Shown here: piece by piece, positions 11,635 to 24,720 of the stretch | Numbering within the stretch: the stretch's first letter is position 1 | Layout: every line of letters starts with the position of its first letter | Assembly: GCA_022059125.1 (NCBI GenBank) | Contig: JAEUWY010000015.1 | Span: 992,001-1,056,000, forward strand | Reading direction: 5' to 3' | Source of the DNA: Corynespora cassiicola | Lineage: Eukaryota; Ascomycota; Dothideomycetes; Pleosporales; Corynesporascaceae | Length of the DNA: 64,000 nt | Notes under the pieces: generated by a model | Database searches by the model: none | The model's input: only the letters and a program-made list of their open reading frames with translations | What the model was told of the DNA's origin: nothing | Made by a program: the position numbers and the translations under genes

Positions 11635-12413
11635 TTAGGCCTTCTTCTTGCCCTTTGCCTTCTTGCCCAGGGCCTGCTCCCTGCGCTTGTTCTCGCGCTC
11701 AATCTGCTCGGCCTTGGCCTTTTCGTGCTCTGCCCTCTCCTCAGCTTCGGCCTTCTTGCGGGCAGCCTCGGCCTCACGGCGCTCCCGCACGAGCCTGAGA
11801 CGCTCGAGGTCGGCCTTGGCCTGGTCGGTCTTGCCCTCGGCGTGCAACTTCTCGTAGCGCTCCTTCGCCTGCTGTGCCTGGAGAGCCTCGCGCTCGCGCC
11901 TGCTCAACTGGCTCACGTCCTTGTCCTTTGCCTTTCCGCTATCGCTGGGGGCGGCGACGGGTTTGGCGGCCTGGCTGCGGGCCTTGGCCGTGTGGTTGGG
12001 GTTCGCGGGCATATCGTCGTCTTCCTCCTCTTCGCTGTCTGAGGGGGGCAGGTCTCCGGGCTCAGCGGCCTTTTGCGACTTCCGGGCTATCGCAGCCTCC
12101 TTGCGGGCTTTGGCGGCGGCACGGCGCTCCTCACGGGTCATCTCCTGCTTGGGCTGGTCGTCGTCGCTGGACTCCTCCTCTGAGGACTCCTCTTCCTCGC
12201 CAGACTCTTCTTCGACCTTGTCGGGCTGCTCCTGCGGGTTTGTTAGCGGACAGGCCCAAGAATGTGTAAAAAATGGCAAAAGGGTACGGTACGTACACCC
12301 CACATGCCCATGACCTCGCCATCGGCATTCAAAGGCTGCAAGTCGCGGGAAAAGTGCTTTCCGCCGCCACGCTTGGGCTTGCTGAACTTTCCGGCGCGTC
12401 CACGAGTAGACAT
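11635..12413 (-). CDS. PDAP1: PDAP1/PP28-like casein-kinase-substrate phosphoprotein
   Basis: Two exons, 12413..12297 and 12231..11635 (intron 12232-12296, donor GTACGT), 237 aa. Exon 1 encodes a glycine- and basic-rich start ([20 protein letters not shown]) and ends GEVMGMWG. Exon 2 begins with an acidic serine block ([18 protein letters not shown]), ideal for casein kinase 2, then a Lys/Glu/Arg-rich helix: [16 protein letters not shown], later [17 protein letters not shown]. This is the layout of the 28-kDa heat- and acid-stable phosphoprotein family. The human relative binds PDGF-A and RNA; in fungi the role is unknown, probably cytosolic and RNA- or translation-linked. The charged C-terminus (KKAKGKKKA) and long helix suggest a non-globular protein. 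An unspliced reading gives an alternative 222-aa start inside the intron, which I reject. Confidence 0.85.
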
Positions 12414-14476
12414 GTTGTATGATTTGAGAGTGTGTGAGTGAGTGAGAGTGTGGGTAGGGTTTGGTGTAGCAATGGGGGCTGCGCTCGAGTCGGGCGTCAG
12501 TCGAGTGGTTGGTCTGGACGGGGAGGATAGGCTGGAGGGAGACGGATTATCGGCGTGTCGGCGGCAGGTGCGTTCGCGTAGCGGGTGCCTGGGTGGTGGG
12601 CGGTGGGCAGTGGGCAGTGGTCAGAGTCGAGGGGCAGCCTGTCTTAAATATGGGTGATAGGCCAGTTTCGTCTCCCTACGCACCAGGAACAGAAAAGAAG
12701 GTCACCACTTGTCCACGTCACAGCACAACAGCACGCTTTGCTAGGTTCGACAGGCACGCAAAGTCAATCAAAAACGCCTGGGGAGCTGATCAAATCACCA
12801 GCCCAACAGTGGACAGACCCAAGGAGTCATTCCTCGCACTCGGCCACACATTTTGGCCCCGCATCCCCACCACCCAAAGCGCCCAAAGGCCTCTGCCAGA
12901 GCGGCTAATCCCAATTGGGACGCCGGCCAGTGCGCATCCCGGGCCGCTTACCTAACGCGAATCTCGCAGCTTTTATTCGCTTCGGCCGCCCGCAATTCTC
13001 TTCTTCTTCCACAAAAACTGAACCCCTTCATATTCACTCTGCTTTCTCTGTTCTCCAATGAGGCCGTGGAGGGGAAAATGGAGGGCAGATCGATGCGTCT
13101 GCTTACCCCCGTCTCCTTTGATCCAAGTGGGGAGATGGTAAATTTTTTTGACGATACATGATGCTTTGTGACGGCAATTTCTGCAGCCTCGATCCGTGAC
13201 GGGCCCAACGAGGGGGCAATGAATGGGCATTTCCTGCACAATGCGAATGCCTTCAGAATCATGGCTCGTAGTGTGGGCGCGGATACTGGGAGATGTGTAT
13301 GCGCGCGTTGTTCCACGCCTTTGTGCCCTGGAACGTATCGACACGTGCGCGTCGTCTGAAAACGCGTAACGTCAACCGGGCCTTTGACCTCCTGACTTGT
13401 TGGTCTCATTATTAGCGGCGCAGCTGTATCAACTCGTGCTCTTCCTCAAAGCTTCGATGGGATTGCTTGAGTTGTGCTCTTGCTCGTGGAACCCGCATAG
13501 CTTTGTCCACCCGCAGACGTTGCCATCTTCGATGCCGTCAAAGCATTGCCGAGTGACCATCAGCGCAATGTCCAGCATATAAACGTGCACTCGTAGGTTG
13601 TGTGGTGCTTTCTCGAACCCTGGATATTCTTGACGCCGTGTTCGCACTGCTCTTGAATGTTCTCATGACTGTCTCATGGCCACACCTCCCGCTGCCTCCT
13701 ATCCCTCCTCCAATGTTTGAGCCGTGGTGCCAGCATCCTCAACTATCACTTCGTTAATGCCGTGCCCTTCACAAAACTCCTCCATCCTGCTCCATTTCAG
13801 AGCTCTTGACGAGAGCCGCATGAACCGTGGTGATGGCCAAGGCCCATCTCCAATAGTCGTCAACATTTGAATCAACCACCAAGTCCCATCCAGGACCCTC
13901 CCCCAGGACGACGAACGTCCTCTGTACGCCAATAACATCCAAGTTTTTGCTATACTCCCCCACACAATCTCGTCGCATGCGAGGACGAGTGGGCAAGGCG
14001 AGTGTGACCGGGAATTTCTTCCATAAAGCATCCTCGTAGCCCTGGATCCCTATAGAATATTTGGTAAAAGCTCTTCGCAAAACGACCACCACTTTTCGAC
14101 ACCTGTGAAGCCACTCGTACCCTCTCAATCCCTTTTGCTCACCTTCATCCCTACCCCAAAGTTAGTCCATCACCAACAATAAAACAGTCATCACTCAGTC
14201 GTCACAGTATCCACCCTAGTTGTATCATGATGTAGATTAAAAAGCCTAGCCTAAGAAGCTACCTAGGGGAAGCCATGAAATCATACCCATGGTTGAAAAT
14301 CAGACCCAAACTCCATGGCGGTAATCATAGTAGATTCCGCAAGTCCCAAGAAAGAGATCCGATAGTTCATGACCGATCCATTCTCAGAAAATCGCCCCGC
14401 AAGCCGTTTCGCCAACCCGTGCCCATCTGTTCCCTTTTGGTGCAAGGAAGGGTAGATTTGCCGGTCTGTAGAGTCC
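12414..14476. other. 2-kb spacer between PDAP1-like and Argonaute genes
   Basis: Holds the PDAP1-like promoter and, at 13700-14150, a possible coding remnant listed separately. The rest shows only short overlapping frames. Confidence 0.4.
13769..14146 (-). pseudogene. Possible coding remnant, family not recognised
   Basis: An open stretch of about 125 codons reads with protein-like composition (segments such as SKNLDVIGVQRTFVVLGEG and DDYWRWALAITTVHAAL) and has no overlapping open frame of similar length to explain it. It lacks a credible start: going upstream, the frame stops just before a TAG that could be a splice acceptor, and no donor exon is visible before the Argonaute gene. It lies 0.3 kb downstream of Argonaute on the same strand. 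It may be a truncated gene, a 3' UTR coincidence, or an exon of a gene whose other parts I cannot see. Confidence 0.25.
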
Positions 14477-17400
14477 TTAGATGTACCACATTACCTCCTT
14501 CAGGCCCATGACGTTGTTGAGGGCGTGAAGAGGGCTAACCTCAATCTTGTTCTTGGAGGAAGAGCCAGTCGTGGAGCGCTGCTCGACCTTGACCTCCTTC
14601 TTGCCCGAGGAGACGGGGTTGTCATTGAGGTGAGCACGCGAGCGATCAGCAGCCAAGTGGGCATAGTAGACCGCAGGGTGAAGGGACACGGGAGTGGTTG
14701 AGCGCACGTATTGATAAGAGTGCTCAAAGATGAACTGCTGCAGCTCAGGTCCCTCCCACTGACCCTCGTTCATGATGCACTGGTAGTGGATGGGACGAGC
14801 CGTGCCCTTGATGGCGACGTGGGCGCAGAGGTACCAGTCGAACTCGAAGGGATGAGTGCATCCAGTCTCGACGAGAGTGCCAGGGATCGGGTTGCCGTTG
14901 CGGTCGCCCTTCTCGGGGAAGAAGCGAATGTGATGACGCTTACCGGCAATCACAACGGTAAACTTGGGAACTTCCTTCACACCCAGGCGGCGGAAACACT
15001 CCTTCATGTCGCGCACTTCCTCCTCGAGAACGGCAGCGTATTGGCCCTCGGAGACACCATCACGGATGTACAAGACACGCTTCGGGGGGTTGCCCTTGCC
15101 GAGACGCTGCATCCAACGCTGAGCCATGCTTCCAAAATGGTCGTTGATGTTCTGAGTAGTGACCATTTCGACACGGTTACCGTTGGTCTGGCACTCTGCC
15201 CAGTAGCGGGCATACAGAGAGTCCGATGACACGGTGATGGCAGCAAAAGATGCGGCCTCGGAGGAACCAGCCCCAGGTGCAGGATGGGATACGTCAGCAC
15301 CAACGACCATGGTCGGCGTAGAGGCATGCTTGGGTGCAATCTTGGGGATGGTTGTAGACTTGGCGACGCATGTAGCACCACCCAACTTGGCATTGACCTT
15401 CATGCAGACGTTCGAGATGTACTGGCCCGAGGCTGCACCAGCGTGACGCGACTGAATAACCTGAGAGGCGACGCCGAATCGAATGTCGCAGGACTTCTTG
15501 ATGCGACGATAGACATCGACGTTGCGGTCGTTCACAATGAACATCATGAACATGGGGCGGGTGTTGTAGTAATTGCCGGTGTTGTTGAATGCTTTGGCAA
15601 CAAGCTCGCCGCCGTCTGACAGATTGCCAGGTCCCATCCAAGGCTTCTTTCCATGCTTGGGATGATTGGCGATGACTCCGCCGTGACTCTCGTAGACCTT
15701 CACGAACTGCTGGACGAAGTGCTCAACCTGCTGCAGACTAAGGGAATCGCGACCCATGATGCAACAGACGCCCCAAGCACGAATGGGGCGCTCATTGTTG
15801 GCGAGTGCGAACTTGCGGCCATCAAGACGCCATCGACCAGCTATAAGGTCATTGGGGGCAATAGTGGCGTTGCGCGATCCAGTTCCGAAGGCCACAGTGG
15901 GGCTAGGCAAGATGCGAGCCTTGACCCTCGAAGGGTTGCGGTTGATCTTGACGCCATACAGGCTGAGGTACTTGTCATTATCCCAGTCCAAAAGCTTGAC
16001 TCCATTCTCTACGGCCTTCCAGCGCTCGTTGGGAAGGGTGACCGCGAACTTGATCATGCTGGAGGTCTGAGTATCGGACAATTTGGAATTATACCGCTGG
16101 TTTGTGTCGATCTGAAGGACATCCATGGGAAGGTACACCGACGATTTACCAATCTTCTTCGTCATCTTGACGACCGGGAAGTTGGGCATGACGTTGATAC
16201 CGTATTTCTTCTTGAAATAGTCATAGACTGTAATCTCCTTGGAGCGATCATCCGGGTCTGGGAACTTGGCTTCAGCACAATCCCGATGGGAAATTTCCTC
16301 GATGGTCCACTGGATGGGAGGGTTGACGTGAGTAGCAGATACTCCAACGCGCTTGAATCGAGAAAGGTCCTTCCTCAGGTAAGAGTTCTTCCAGTCTTTC
16401 TTCGCTTCACGGTAGCGCTGCTGGAACTGGGCGGGCTGCATCTTGAAGACTTGACTAATGGCACGCATCAACGGCTGAGCACGCCAGAAGGTACCATTGG
16501 CGACGTCAATGTTGACTGAAAGTCCAGCCTTCATGGAGTCGTTGAGGACAGGACGAAGGGAAGAGAAGACACCCTTGAGTGCCTCAACACCTCCACCGAG
16601 ATCAGCACGGGACTCGCCGCGCTGGAAGAAGGACTTCTTGATCTGGGTATACTTCTGAGAAGGCAGTTCGCGCATGACATGATCGAGAAGATTGATCGTG
16701 TCAATGCAATCAGCAGACCAAGAAGCGGCGCCAGAAAGCCAGGCAGCGAGGTGGTTGAAGTCAACCTCGCGAGTGCGAGTGACACGCAGGGTATGAACGT
16801 TCTTCTTATCAGCCTTGGGAGAGCGAGGCTTCTTGCCGGCTTTGATGGCGTCCTCGGCCTGTTCAGCATCGAGATCAACCTGGATGCGGGTCTCAGAACG
16901 CTCAAGCTTCTTGATGCACCTGTAAGACAGTCAGTGACATGCAAAAAACTAGAAGGTGTCGGGATGGAGCATACCAAGCAAGCTTGTTACCATCATAGAT
17001 CCAAAGGTTCTGGGGCTCGCCGAGGGCCTTCTTGACAGTACGCGAGTTCCAAATCTTCTTGATCAAGACACGCTTGGTCGCATCGGTGTCGGCACCCCAG
17101 GACACATCGTACTGGTATACGATGGTATTGGGGGCTTGAAGCACGTTGAAGGTGTTCAACCTAACGACGATCTCGCGACCTAACTTGTTCAAGTGGGCCG
17201 GGCGCTGAGGTAGCGAGTCTGGCAGCGCATACTGTATGGTATTAGTGTCAATGTTGAAGTGTCTAAAAAGACTGATATCCTGAGGGATATGGTATGATGA
17301 TTGTTGTTCAGGCATATCGCAAGAGGGGGAGTACAGAGTAAAATACAAGGGTTGTGGTAGCAAAAGATGGGGTTGGTGAGGAAAACCGAGGGGTGGTGGG

Positions 17401-17818
17401 GAGGTTGGTCTATATACCCATCGATACAGACCAAAATATGGCGATTTCGGAAGGCGGGAATTGGGCTCGTGGGAGATTTCGTTTGTATGCCAGCCGGTTA
17501 CATGGCGTGAGGCCATGCATGGTGCACATGGGGAATGCGGTGAGATAATAAGAAAGTGTTTGTACTTACGCCACGTGCAATGTACCAGCCAGATATGCCC
17601 AAGAACTCGGAAATGTTCTTGAGGTCATTGGGCTTGGAGTAGTCGACGGGGGCAGGGCCTCCGAGTTTGACTAGAGCGCCATCGCGATGGCCATCGACTC
17701 GGGGGATGCTCTTGATCGCACTACGCTGCGATGTCTGGTTCGATGCTTCGCCAGAGTCATGGGAAGATCCAGAAGGCTTCTTCTCCGCCTGAGCGCGCTT
17801 CTTAGTGGGACCAGCCAT
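14477..17818 (-). CDS. AGO: Argonaute (QDE-2/AGO-type), slicer residues present
   Basis: Three exons, 17818..17570, 17231..16975 and 16919..14477 (introns 338 and 55 bp), 982 aa, normal for fungal Argonautes. Order: basic N-terminus (MAGPTKKRAQAEKK), N domain with LNTFNVLQAP and VYQYDVSWG, PAZ near residues 310-450 (YFKKKYGINV, PNFPVVKM), MID, then PIWI. The catalytic tetrad can be followed: Asp in VVGADVSHP (about 711), Glu in RVEMVTTQ (about 752), Asp in LYIRDGVSEGQY (about 786) and His in GTARPIHYQC (about 879). Target cleavage should therefore be possible. It binds small RNAs and directs post-transcriptional silencing (quelling in Neurospora) against transposons, viruses and repeats. The splice joining LAW to CIKKLE is confirmed by frame and family sequence. 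The start MAGPTKK is preferred over an upstream in-frame ATG because the upstream residues do not look conserved. Confidence 0.95.
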
Positions 17819-20800
17819 TCTAAGGGACGGACGGTCTGCTATGTTATTGTTAGCAAGGTGCGCTCCAAAAAACGCATGCAAGCAAGTGATGGGAAATACC
17901 AAAAGATGTGTAGAGAGCGTGATGAGTTTTAGGTGAGGTCAGATGTTTTCAAAGATGGGTGTTGGAGAGTGTATGGGTGTAAGGTGGAGGGTGCAGGGTG
18001 GTGGAGGGCAGCTTCAAAAACAAAAGACGGCAAGCGCATGTGTTGAACGCGATTGCCGCAGCGAGGGAAGCTCGCACGTTTTGCGTCGTTTGTTGGTCTC
18101 AAAACAGAGCGTCATGTGAGAGTGAAAGCGTGCAGTCAGCTTACCGGTGGTGGAACTCTGCAACTGCAGTAGCTGATGGTGGAGATCACCACGAGTATCC
18201 TTTGGAGCTGAGTATCAGTGACAGGAAGCAGTGGCTTGCTTCAAGTAAGATGGTTGAATTGAGGTGTCGAGGTGTAGGGGAGTCGGAGGACAAGAGAGGG
18301 AAGGAGGGACATATACTGAGTAGGTAGGGCTTGGTGAGAGGTGAGAGGTGAGAGGCCGGAGTTCGTCTCAGAATCACCCCAGTGAGCTTGCAGTCCGGTC
18401 CAGTCCAAGGTAGTAAGCGAGCTGCGAAGATTAGCTGGCTGGAGGGCAAATAGAAAGGTGGTGAGTATGAGGGTGAGGCCAACCAGAAAATCAGGAGCCA
18501 CTGGAAGGTTGAATTGCCGCGTGTACCTTCTGGGCCATCTTTGGTCTTGGATCAAGCCCTGACCTGAGTCCTTGGATGGCTAGGTAGCTAACCACCTTAT
18601 ATTCCTTGCTCCACCGGCTATCTAGTATGCATATATCCAATCTAGATCTGATTATGGCTGGGCTATGGTGGGAACATCCTGTTGGCTGTATATCCTAGAG
18701 TTAACAATTCTCTGCACGATATACGGTAGCCGCAGGTATATCCTTTCATATTGAAGAGGCCCCCATCAACAAGATTACCAGTTGGTTGTGAAGCAAGTAG
18801 CCCTACCTACCTAGAGACGTTAGTTCCTTTGAGATGGTGACAGCCGAATAACAGCTCAATCCGGAATTATGGATTCTCTATGTGACACCTTGACAGTCTG
18901 GTAATACCCCCAACTATATCGCTGTAGCATTGTCAGCCTAGAAACATGAGCTCTTTTCCACGTATCTGGCTGCAATTATACATGGTCGTGTAGACAAATA
19001 TGTCAAGCAAACCCTTGGGGTATCGAATTCCGGCTCAGATTCTGTTCCACTTTCCACCTTCCACCATGCATGGCATATATGCTCTTTTCTATGAATTTTC
19101 CAGCTCCCAGGTATTAATCTTGAATCTTCCAGCCCCTCGAGCCACTTGCTACCTCGATACTGACGATATCCCCATTCGATGCAATGCAAGAATGCATCTT
19201 TCAAGATCACAAGCCTTAGCATCTCTTTGGCACCTGGACTACCGCCTCTCAATAAAAAAAGGCGGGCCTACCAATCACCCCAACACCATGCACACCAAGC
19301 CATCCCCCACACCCCTCTTCAACCCCCCCCTCGTCCAACTCTACTCCTCCGCCTAAAACAAAGGAACGACATCTCGATCCTAACTGAGCACGCTAACACC
19401 CAACGTCGCTCTCTCGCCAAGCCCTCCCCCGCTGCCGAACCAATCATACGCAGCCCCCAACCCCAGCCTACGACCACGCAAGCGCCCCTACATACCCTCC
19501 ACACGCCACACGCAGGGATCTAGCAACCACGGAACGCACAGGACCCAGATACCAGGCTCGCCTCACGGCCAGATCCAGATCTCAGCGGACCCAGGGCAAG
19601 GGCGGGGCGGGGACAAGGCGGGGAGGTGGGGGCGCACAGGGTGACGGTAACGGGGTGCGAGACGGCATCGGACGGCAAGGGTTCGTGCTGCTGGGGTGTA
19701 TCGTGCGAGCGGGGACGTCATTTTGGGATGGAATCCGTGGTTCAAAGATGGAGAGGGAATGGAGAAATGAGGTTTGGATTAGGTGGAGGCTGAAATCATT
19801 GCCAGATGGGCGCACGTTTTAAAGTGCAGTCCGCAAAGCAACAAACCCGTATTTCAAAAACCTTTGTGCAACATGCAATGGCCTCAAACCCCGATACACC
19901 GAAATCGCACGCTCAATCTGGAGCCCCACATCAAAGATTACCCCCCGGTAGACGCTCATGTCGTTTCCCGTGTCCGTCTCGACGTCTCACATTCATGACA
20001 CATCACAGCACTAGAAACCCATCATGCAGAACAAAACACAGATAGAATTTGATGACGATCGCCATCGCTGCCCCTCTCTCAAAAGAGGGACCTAAATTAC
20101 ATATCCCACCCTCGATCCAAACTTTTCATCCACTGTGTAGAAAAACCGTGATAGAGGCGAAAAATGCATCCCACCCGCCCGTTCGCAAAAGCAAACAAGC
20201 ACATGCGTACCTGCAGCCACCCCTAGCCCTCGGCCACCCTGAGCAGACAAACGCGAATCTCCCTCCCTGATGACAAACGCGCCACAAAGAAAAAAAGGTA
20301 ATCCCCAACCCCAAGATAAGTCCGTTTGACCACGTGCAATGTTTTGATAAAGGAGGGAAAGGCAGAGCAAGACAAGACAGGATAGAAGAAAAGTGGGCCC
20401 GGGCTTTTCATGATCGGGAAATAGGCCCATCAAAAATACCCCTGCATGAAGGGGAAAGGGGACAAACGCCGACCCATGCAAGAATGCAAATGCAGCGTAA
20501 GGAAAAGGAGCCTACAGACACTGCGCAAACCGAGCAAAAGGCGGGGAAAAGCGCAGCAAGCCAGGCTCCTTCACACGCAAATTAGATAAGGGGATAACAA
20601 ACTAGTCAAACATTTCCGTGGGGCCCATATCCGTAAAGCGACTTCCAAGGGATATCGTAGTTGGATGTGCCACATGGATGGAGTGACGCTGGCCATGATG
20701 AGGATTGGACTCTACCCGTTGGGACCGGTTCAGCAAAGAGCACATTCCCGGTTCTGCTGGGCTTGGAGAAACCACGGCTATTGCCACGCACATCATGTTA

Positions 20801-20838
20801 GCACATATGGGAGCAACCGGCAGTGAGTTGCCGATTCC
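17819..20838. other. 3-kb spacer: Argonaute 5' region and RNA14 3' flank
   Basis: No supported gene. The first 0.8 kb is the Argonaute promoter/5' UTR. A C-rich, G-poor stretch lies at about 19260-19520 (+). A 129-codon hydrophobic frame at 20092-20481 (-) has no family resemblance and is not called. Confidence 0.45.
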
Positions 20839-23800
20839 TCACCGCTGCCAACCGGCCTGCTGACTACCATACCGAGCCTGGATGTCCTGCAGTTGACCCT
20901 GCATGTGGGACCACTGTTGCGGGGACGGCTGGTGTGGCGGGCCGAACGCATGCGCAGGCTGTGCCGCCGTTCCCGGGGGAAGGGGAATGCCCGGCAGACC
21001 GCGGATAATGGCAATGATCTTCTCAGGGTTGAACCTAGAAAACTCCGCAGGGTAGGTGTGTGCAGGTGGAATGATAGACAGCAAGAAGTTGATGTCGCGA
21101 GGGAGCGGAGCAGGTGGCAGTCCAACCGGTGTGTTTCCACCACCACTGGCAGGCTGGTTCCTCTTGGCCTCCAGACGACGGCCTGCGGCTCCCTTGAGGA
21201 GAGGAGACTCACCGCGCATGAGCTTCCGAGGTTGCGCAATTTCGTTGTCCACATCGTCGAGCGGGCGCTTGGGCGAGTTTGTCGCAGCCGGTAGGATCGA
21301 TTGCAGGCGAGGTGAGTTGACAAGGGCTGGCGAAGCAATACGCTGTTCCTGAGGCTGGACTGGGGGAGGAGGGGGGGCCACTGGCTCTTCGACAGAAGGC
21401 ATGACATTGTTGGGCATCACAGGACGCATCTGTGCCCTAGGAGAGATGATGGGGCGGACTGCAGTAGGGTCGAAGATGTTGGTAGCGAAGCGCTGTGTGA
21501 ATCGGAGAAGCTGCGGGTCCTCGGGGAAGAGCGTAGCCATGCGTTGCTCAATTTTAGTGATCTGTGCAAGCTCTCCATACTGCGATTCGTACTCGTGGAA
21601 GTAGACAAAGAGTGGCTTTGTGCGAGCCACATTCTCGGGTTTGACCGTCAATTTGGTGACAACGGTCTCGAAAACAGCGCGGGCATTCGTTGCATCATTG
21701 AGTTTAATCAGATGCTTGATGTACTCCAAAGCAAAGTGCTCATCCTCGGGAAATAGCTTCAAGCCACGCTCAAAGATCTTGGTGGCAGCTGGATCCTGGT
21801 AGCAATGGTGCTCAATGAGTGCGCTGGCCACATAGGCGTCGCTCAAGAGCTTGCCCTTCCTGCGAGCGTCGGCAAAGACGCCTCGGAACCCAGGAACAGG
21901 CGCGTTGGGTCCTCCCTTGCCCTGTACTCGTCGCATCGCCCGCATCAGCGCGATCCATGCGTATGATAGCGTCCGCTTAAGCTCGTGAATTTGCGCATTA
22001 AATCCGGCTGAGATGGCCTTGAGCTGCCTTTCCAAGGCCTCTTCCTTCTCCTTCTGTTGTCTCGCGGTTTGTACAACCAAATCTTCCTCGTCTTCATCGT
22101 TCTCCTTGGCGGCGTTCGCGCGGGCAAGCTCATCAGCCTTCTGCTGAGCAGCGAACATGTCCTTCGTACGAGAAATAGTGTGCTCCTCGCGCTTCCTCGT
22201 CTTGTTAGTTAGGGAATACAGCGAGTCAAGAAGCGTGTCAAACACGGCACGGATAGCCTGCCCTTTTTTGAGCGCGCCCTGTTCACCTTCGTCAAAGTCA
22301 GTACGGAGTTCGACCTGGTTTGCCTTCTTGAAAGCAAGCAGACAGCTCTCAGGGTTTGCTTCCAGGCCGTCGTCCAGAAACTTGTCACCTTCCTCTTGCA
22401 AGCCGTTCTGGAAGCACCATTCGGCGGCATCATACCACATTTCCGACCAGAAACGGAGGGCCATGAGGGCATTCTTGTAAAGGAAAAGAACGCGTTTGTT
22501 GTACAGGTCACGGTCATCTTCCTTGATTTCGAGCGGGTCGTCCTTCTCCCATTGGATCCAGTTCTTCCAGAGTTTGACCTGTTTCATATACTCGTCGTGG
22601 CCGTCGAAGCCCACGGCTGGAGGGAGCTTGGGAAGAGTAGTCCGGTTGACGTCTTTGGTGATGTTCTCGAGCACGTTGATGGCTGCTCGTGCAGTCATAT
22701 AGGCTGCCGAACGTTCCTGGAGGTACTTCCGGCCCTGAATAACTATGTTAGTGATCGCGAATCGAACGCTCAGCGGTCTACTCACAGTTGCCTTGTTGAG
22801 GCTGTCCTCGAATTTGCCGTATTCACGCCAGATCTCTAGCGTAGCAGTGGTGGGTACAGCAACAGCGCGCTGGTAAATCTTGCGCAGCGTATCCATCTTT
22901 TGCATGTCCTTCCACGAGCTGCCGCCGAGCACGCCCGGTGCCTCCTTCATCAAGTTGATGTAGTCGAGCCATATCTTGCCCGAGTTTACGTCAATACCAA
23001 TGTGCTGCAGGGCAAAATCATAGACCTGGTTGACCGTCTGACGCGCAGCGCCAGTGGTATCAGTAGTCAAGTTGTATCGTCGCCGGATATAGTCAATGTA
23101 GCACGACCACAGTGAGACGTGCGGGTTGGTCATGATGGAGCGGTTGAACAGGGTCTCAATCTGGCTGAAGTTGTCCAGCTCGGACTCCATGTTCGCATAC
23201 TGAACCCATTGTTCGGCCTAGAATGTCAGTCACCTTGCGGGCGTGTACAAATTCATCGATCAACTTACAGCCGTCGGAAAGACCTGGAAGAAGCGCTCGA
23301 ATACGGCTCGGGCATCGTCGAGTTTGTGTCGCCTACGGTGTTCCTCAATTAGACCCAACCACGCTTCAATGTCACCACGCGGATCCTCCTCAATGCGGTC
23401 TTCAAGAATGCCGATGGTGTCGTTGGGCAGGCGGTGCGTCGGAAGCGCAGCCGCAGTTGGCGTAGCTGGAGCCGTCGACTGGCGACCCGAAGGCGCAGCG
23501 ACCGTCACTGGAGCACCTGGCTTAGTAGCGTCTGGGACGGGGGTACCTGAGTTGGGGACAGCAGGAGAAGCAACAGGTTGAGCGGAGTCATTGACAGCGA
23601 GCGAAGATGAAGAAACACCAGCAGGGGCACCTTGATCTTGTGCACTATGGAACGGTACATCTGGTTGGGGCAGTGTATTGTTTGGAGAGTGTGTAAGAGA
23701 ACGCTGCGGTGAATTTGCAATCCCTGTCGCATTCGCGCTCGCATTCAGCAATGCAGACCCAGCCGTCTTTGGCTTTGCGACCGGCACTTCATCCTCATCG

Positions 23801-24144
23801 TCCTCGCTCTCGACGACAAACCCTCCCACGGTGCGCGGCTGCTTAGATGGCACAGGCGCAGCAGAGGCATCGGCGGGCTGGGGCTTGAGGCCGCCGTCCG
23901 CGGGGCTCGGCGTGTTGGCAGCCGACTCTGGGGGAATTGAGTTTGACTGTCCGGAGGGCGAGGGCCCATCGTGAGGGGGCTGGTTGTTCGCGGTCGAAGA
24001 AAAGGCGCTCGCCGGATCGTACTCGTCGTCGTCGCCATCGCCATCGGCGGGCTCGGGCTGCTCTGCGAGATGCGAGTAGTCACCAGCGGGATCATACTCC
24101 TTCTGGGCCTCGAGGAAGGCAAGCTCAGCGGCGTTGTCTGCCAT
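20839..24144 (-). CDS. RNA14: RNA14 / CstF-77, pre-mRNA 3'-end processing factor
   Basis: Three exons, 24144..23269, 23217..22786 and 22734..20839; both introns are 51 bp. Product 1067 aa. The first 230 residues are acidic and Ser/Pro-rich, probably disordered. HAT repeats begin at about 240 (DIEAWLGLIEEHRRR), continue with AEQWVQYANMESELDN and FSQIETLFNRS, and run into the Suf domain (YAWIALMRAMRRVQG, IFERGLKLFPEDEHFALEY). The tail carries RDINFLLSIIPPA, matching the monkeytail region that contacts Rna15/Hrp1 partners. It is a core subunit of cleavage factor IA/CstF in the nucleus. Intron 2 (22735-22785) is 17 codons long and has no stop, so unspliced reading adds 17 residues between LNKAT and GRKYLQ; branch and splice sites show it is an intron. 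It is divergent from GMH1 across 576 bp. Confidence 0.95.
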
Positions 24145-24720
24145 GGCTGCGGCAACGCTGCTGCAATTAGGGTAGGGGCTGTTCTGACGGCGCGCAGGGT
24201 CTCTGGCTGTCTGTCGTGTGCGGCCAGCGACAGGCGTTGTGCAGAGATTAGGCGCGGACGGGAGTGGCAGCTAGGCGGTAGCTGGCTTTGTCTGCGCGGT
24301 TAGTAGTAGAGATGGGGAAGAGTCGGGGCGGGCACGGCGGCCTTTGTTTTTGCAGCCTTAGTGATGGAGTCGCGCTGAGGATGAGCGAAGCTTGAGGAGG
24401 GCCGGGCCTGCCAGAAGCCTTGGCGGTGGCTAGTGTTGATGCGTCCATGTGGCTAGTGCAGTTGTGGCCCGAGCTCGCCGCCCCGGCGTAGGTGCAACGA
24501 CAGCAATGTCATCGACATGGACATTTACTCGCACACACTGCGCCCGTCCACCGCGCACCCAATGCGCTGCTAGTATACTCTGCTCATCATACTGCGCTGT
24601 CACACGCACCTGTCGACCTACTCGCCAGCACAGAGCGTCCCGTCGGACATCCGTCAGAATCTCCACCACCTCCGCACCGTCGCTCTTCGCAGCCAGAGCC
24701 AAAGCCCACGATCCCTAGCT
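24145..24720. promoter_or_regulatory. Divergent promoter of RNA14 and GMH1
   Basis: 576 bp between two head-to-head start codons, so both 5' UTRs and any shared control elements must lie here. No individual site can be named. Confidence 0.5.

Noticed and set aside
15653..16519. 288-codon + frame
   Set aside because: Antisense to Argonaute PAZ/MID; the sense strand is strongly supported by family motifs.
20092..20481. 129-codon hydrophobic - frame
   Set aside because: Membrane-like stretch is compositional; lies in the RNA14 3' flank with overlapping frames.
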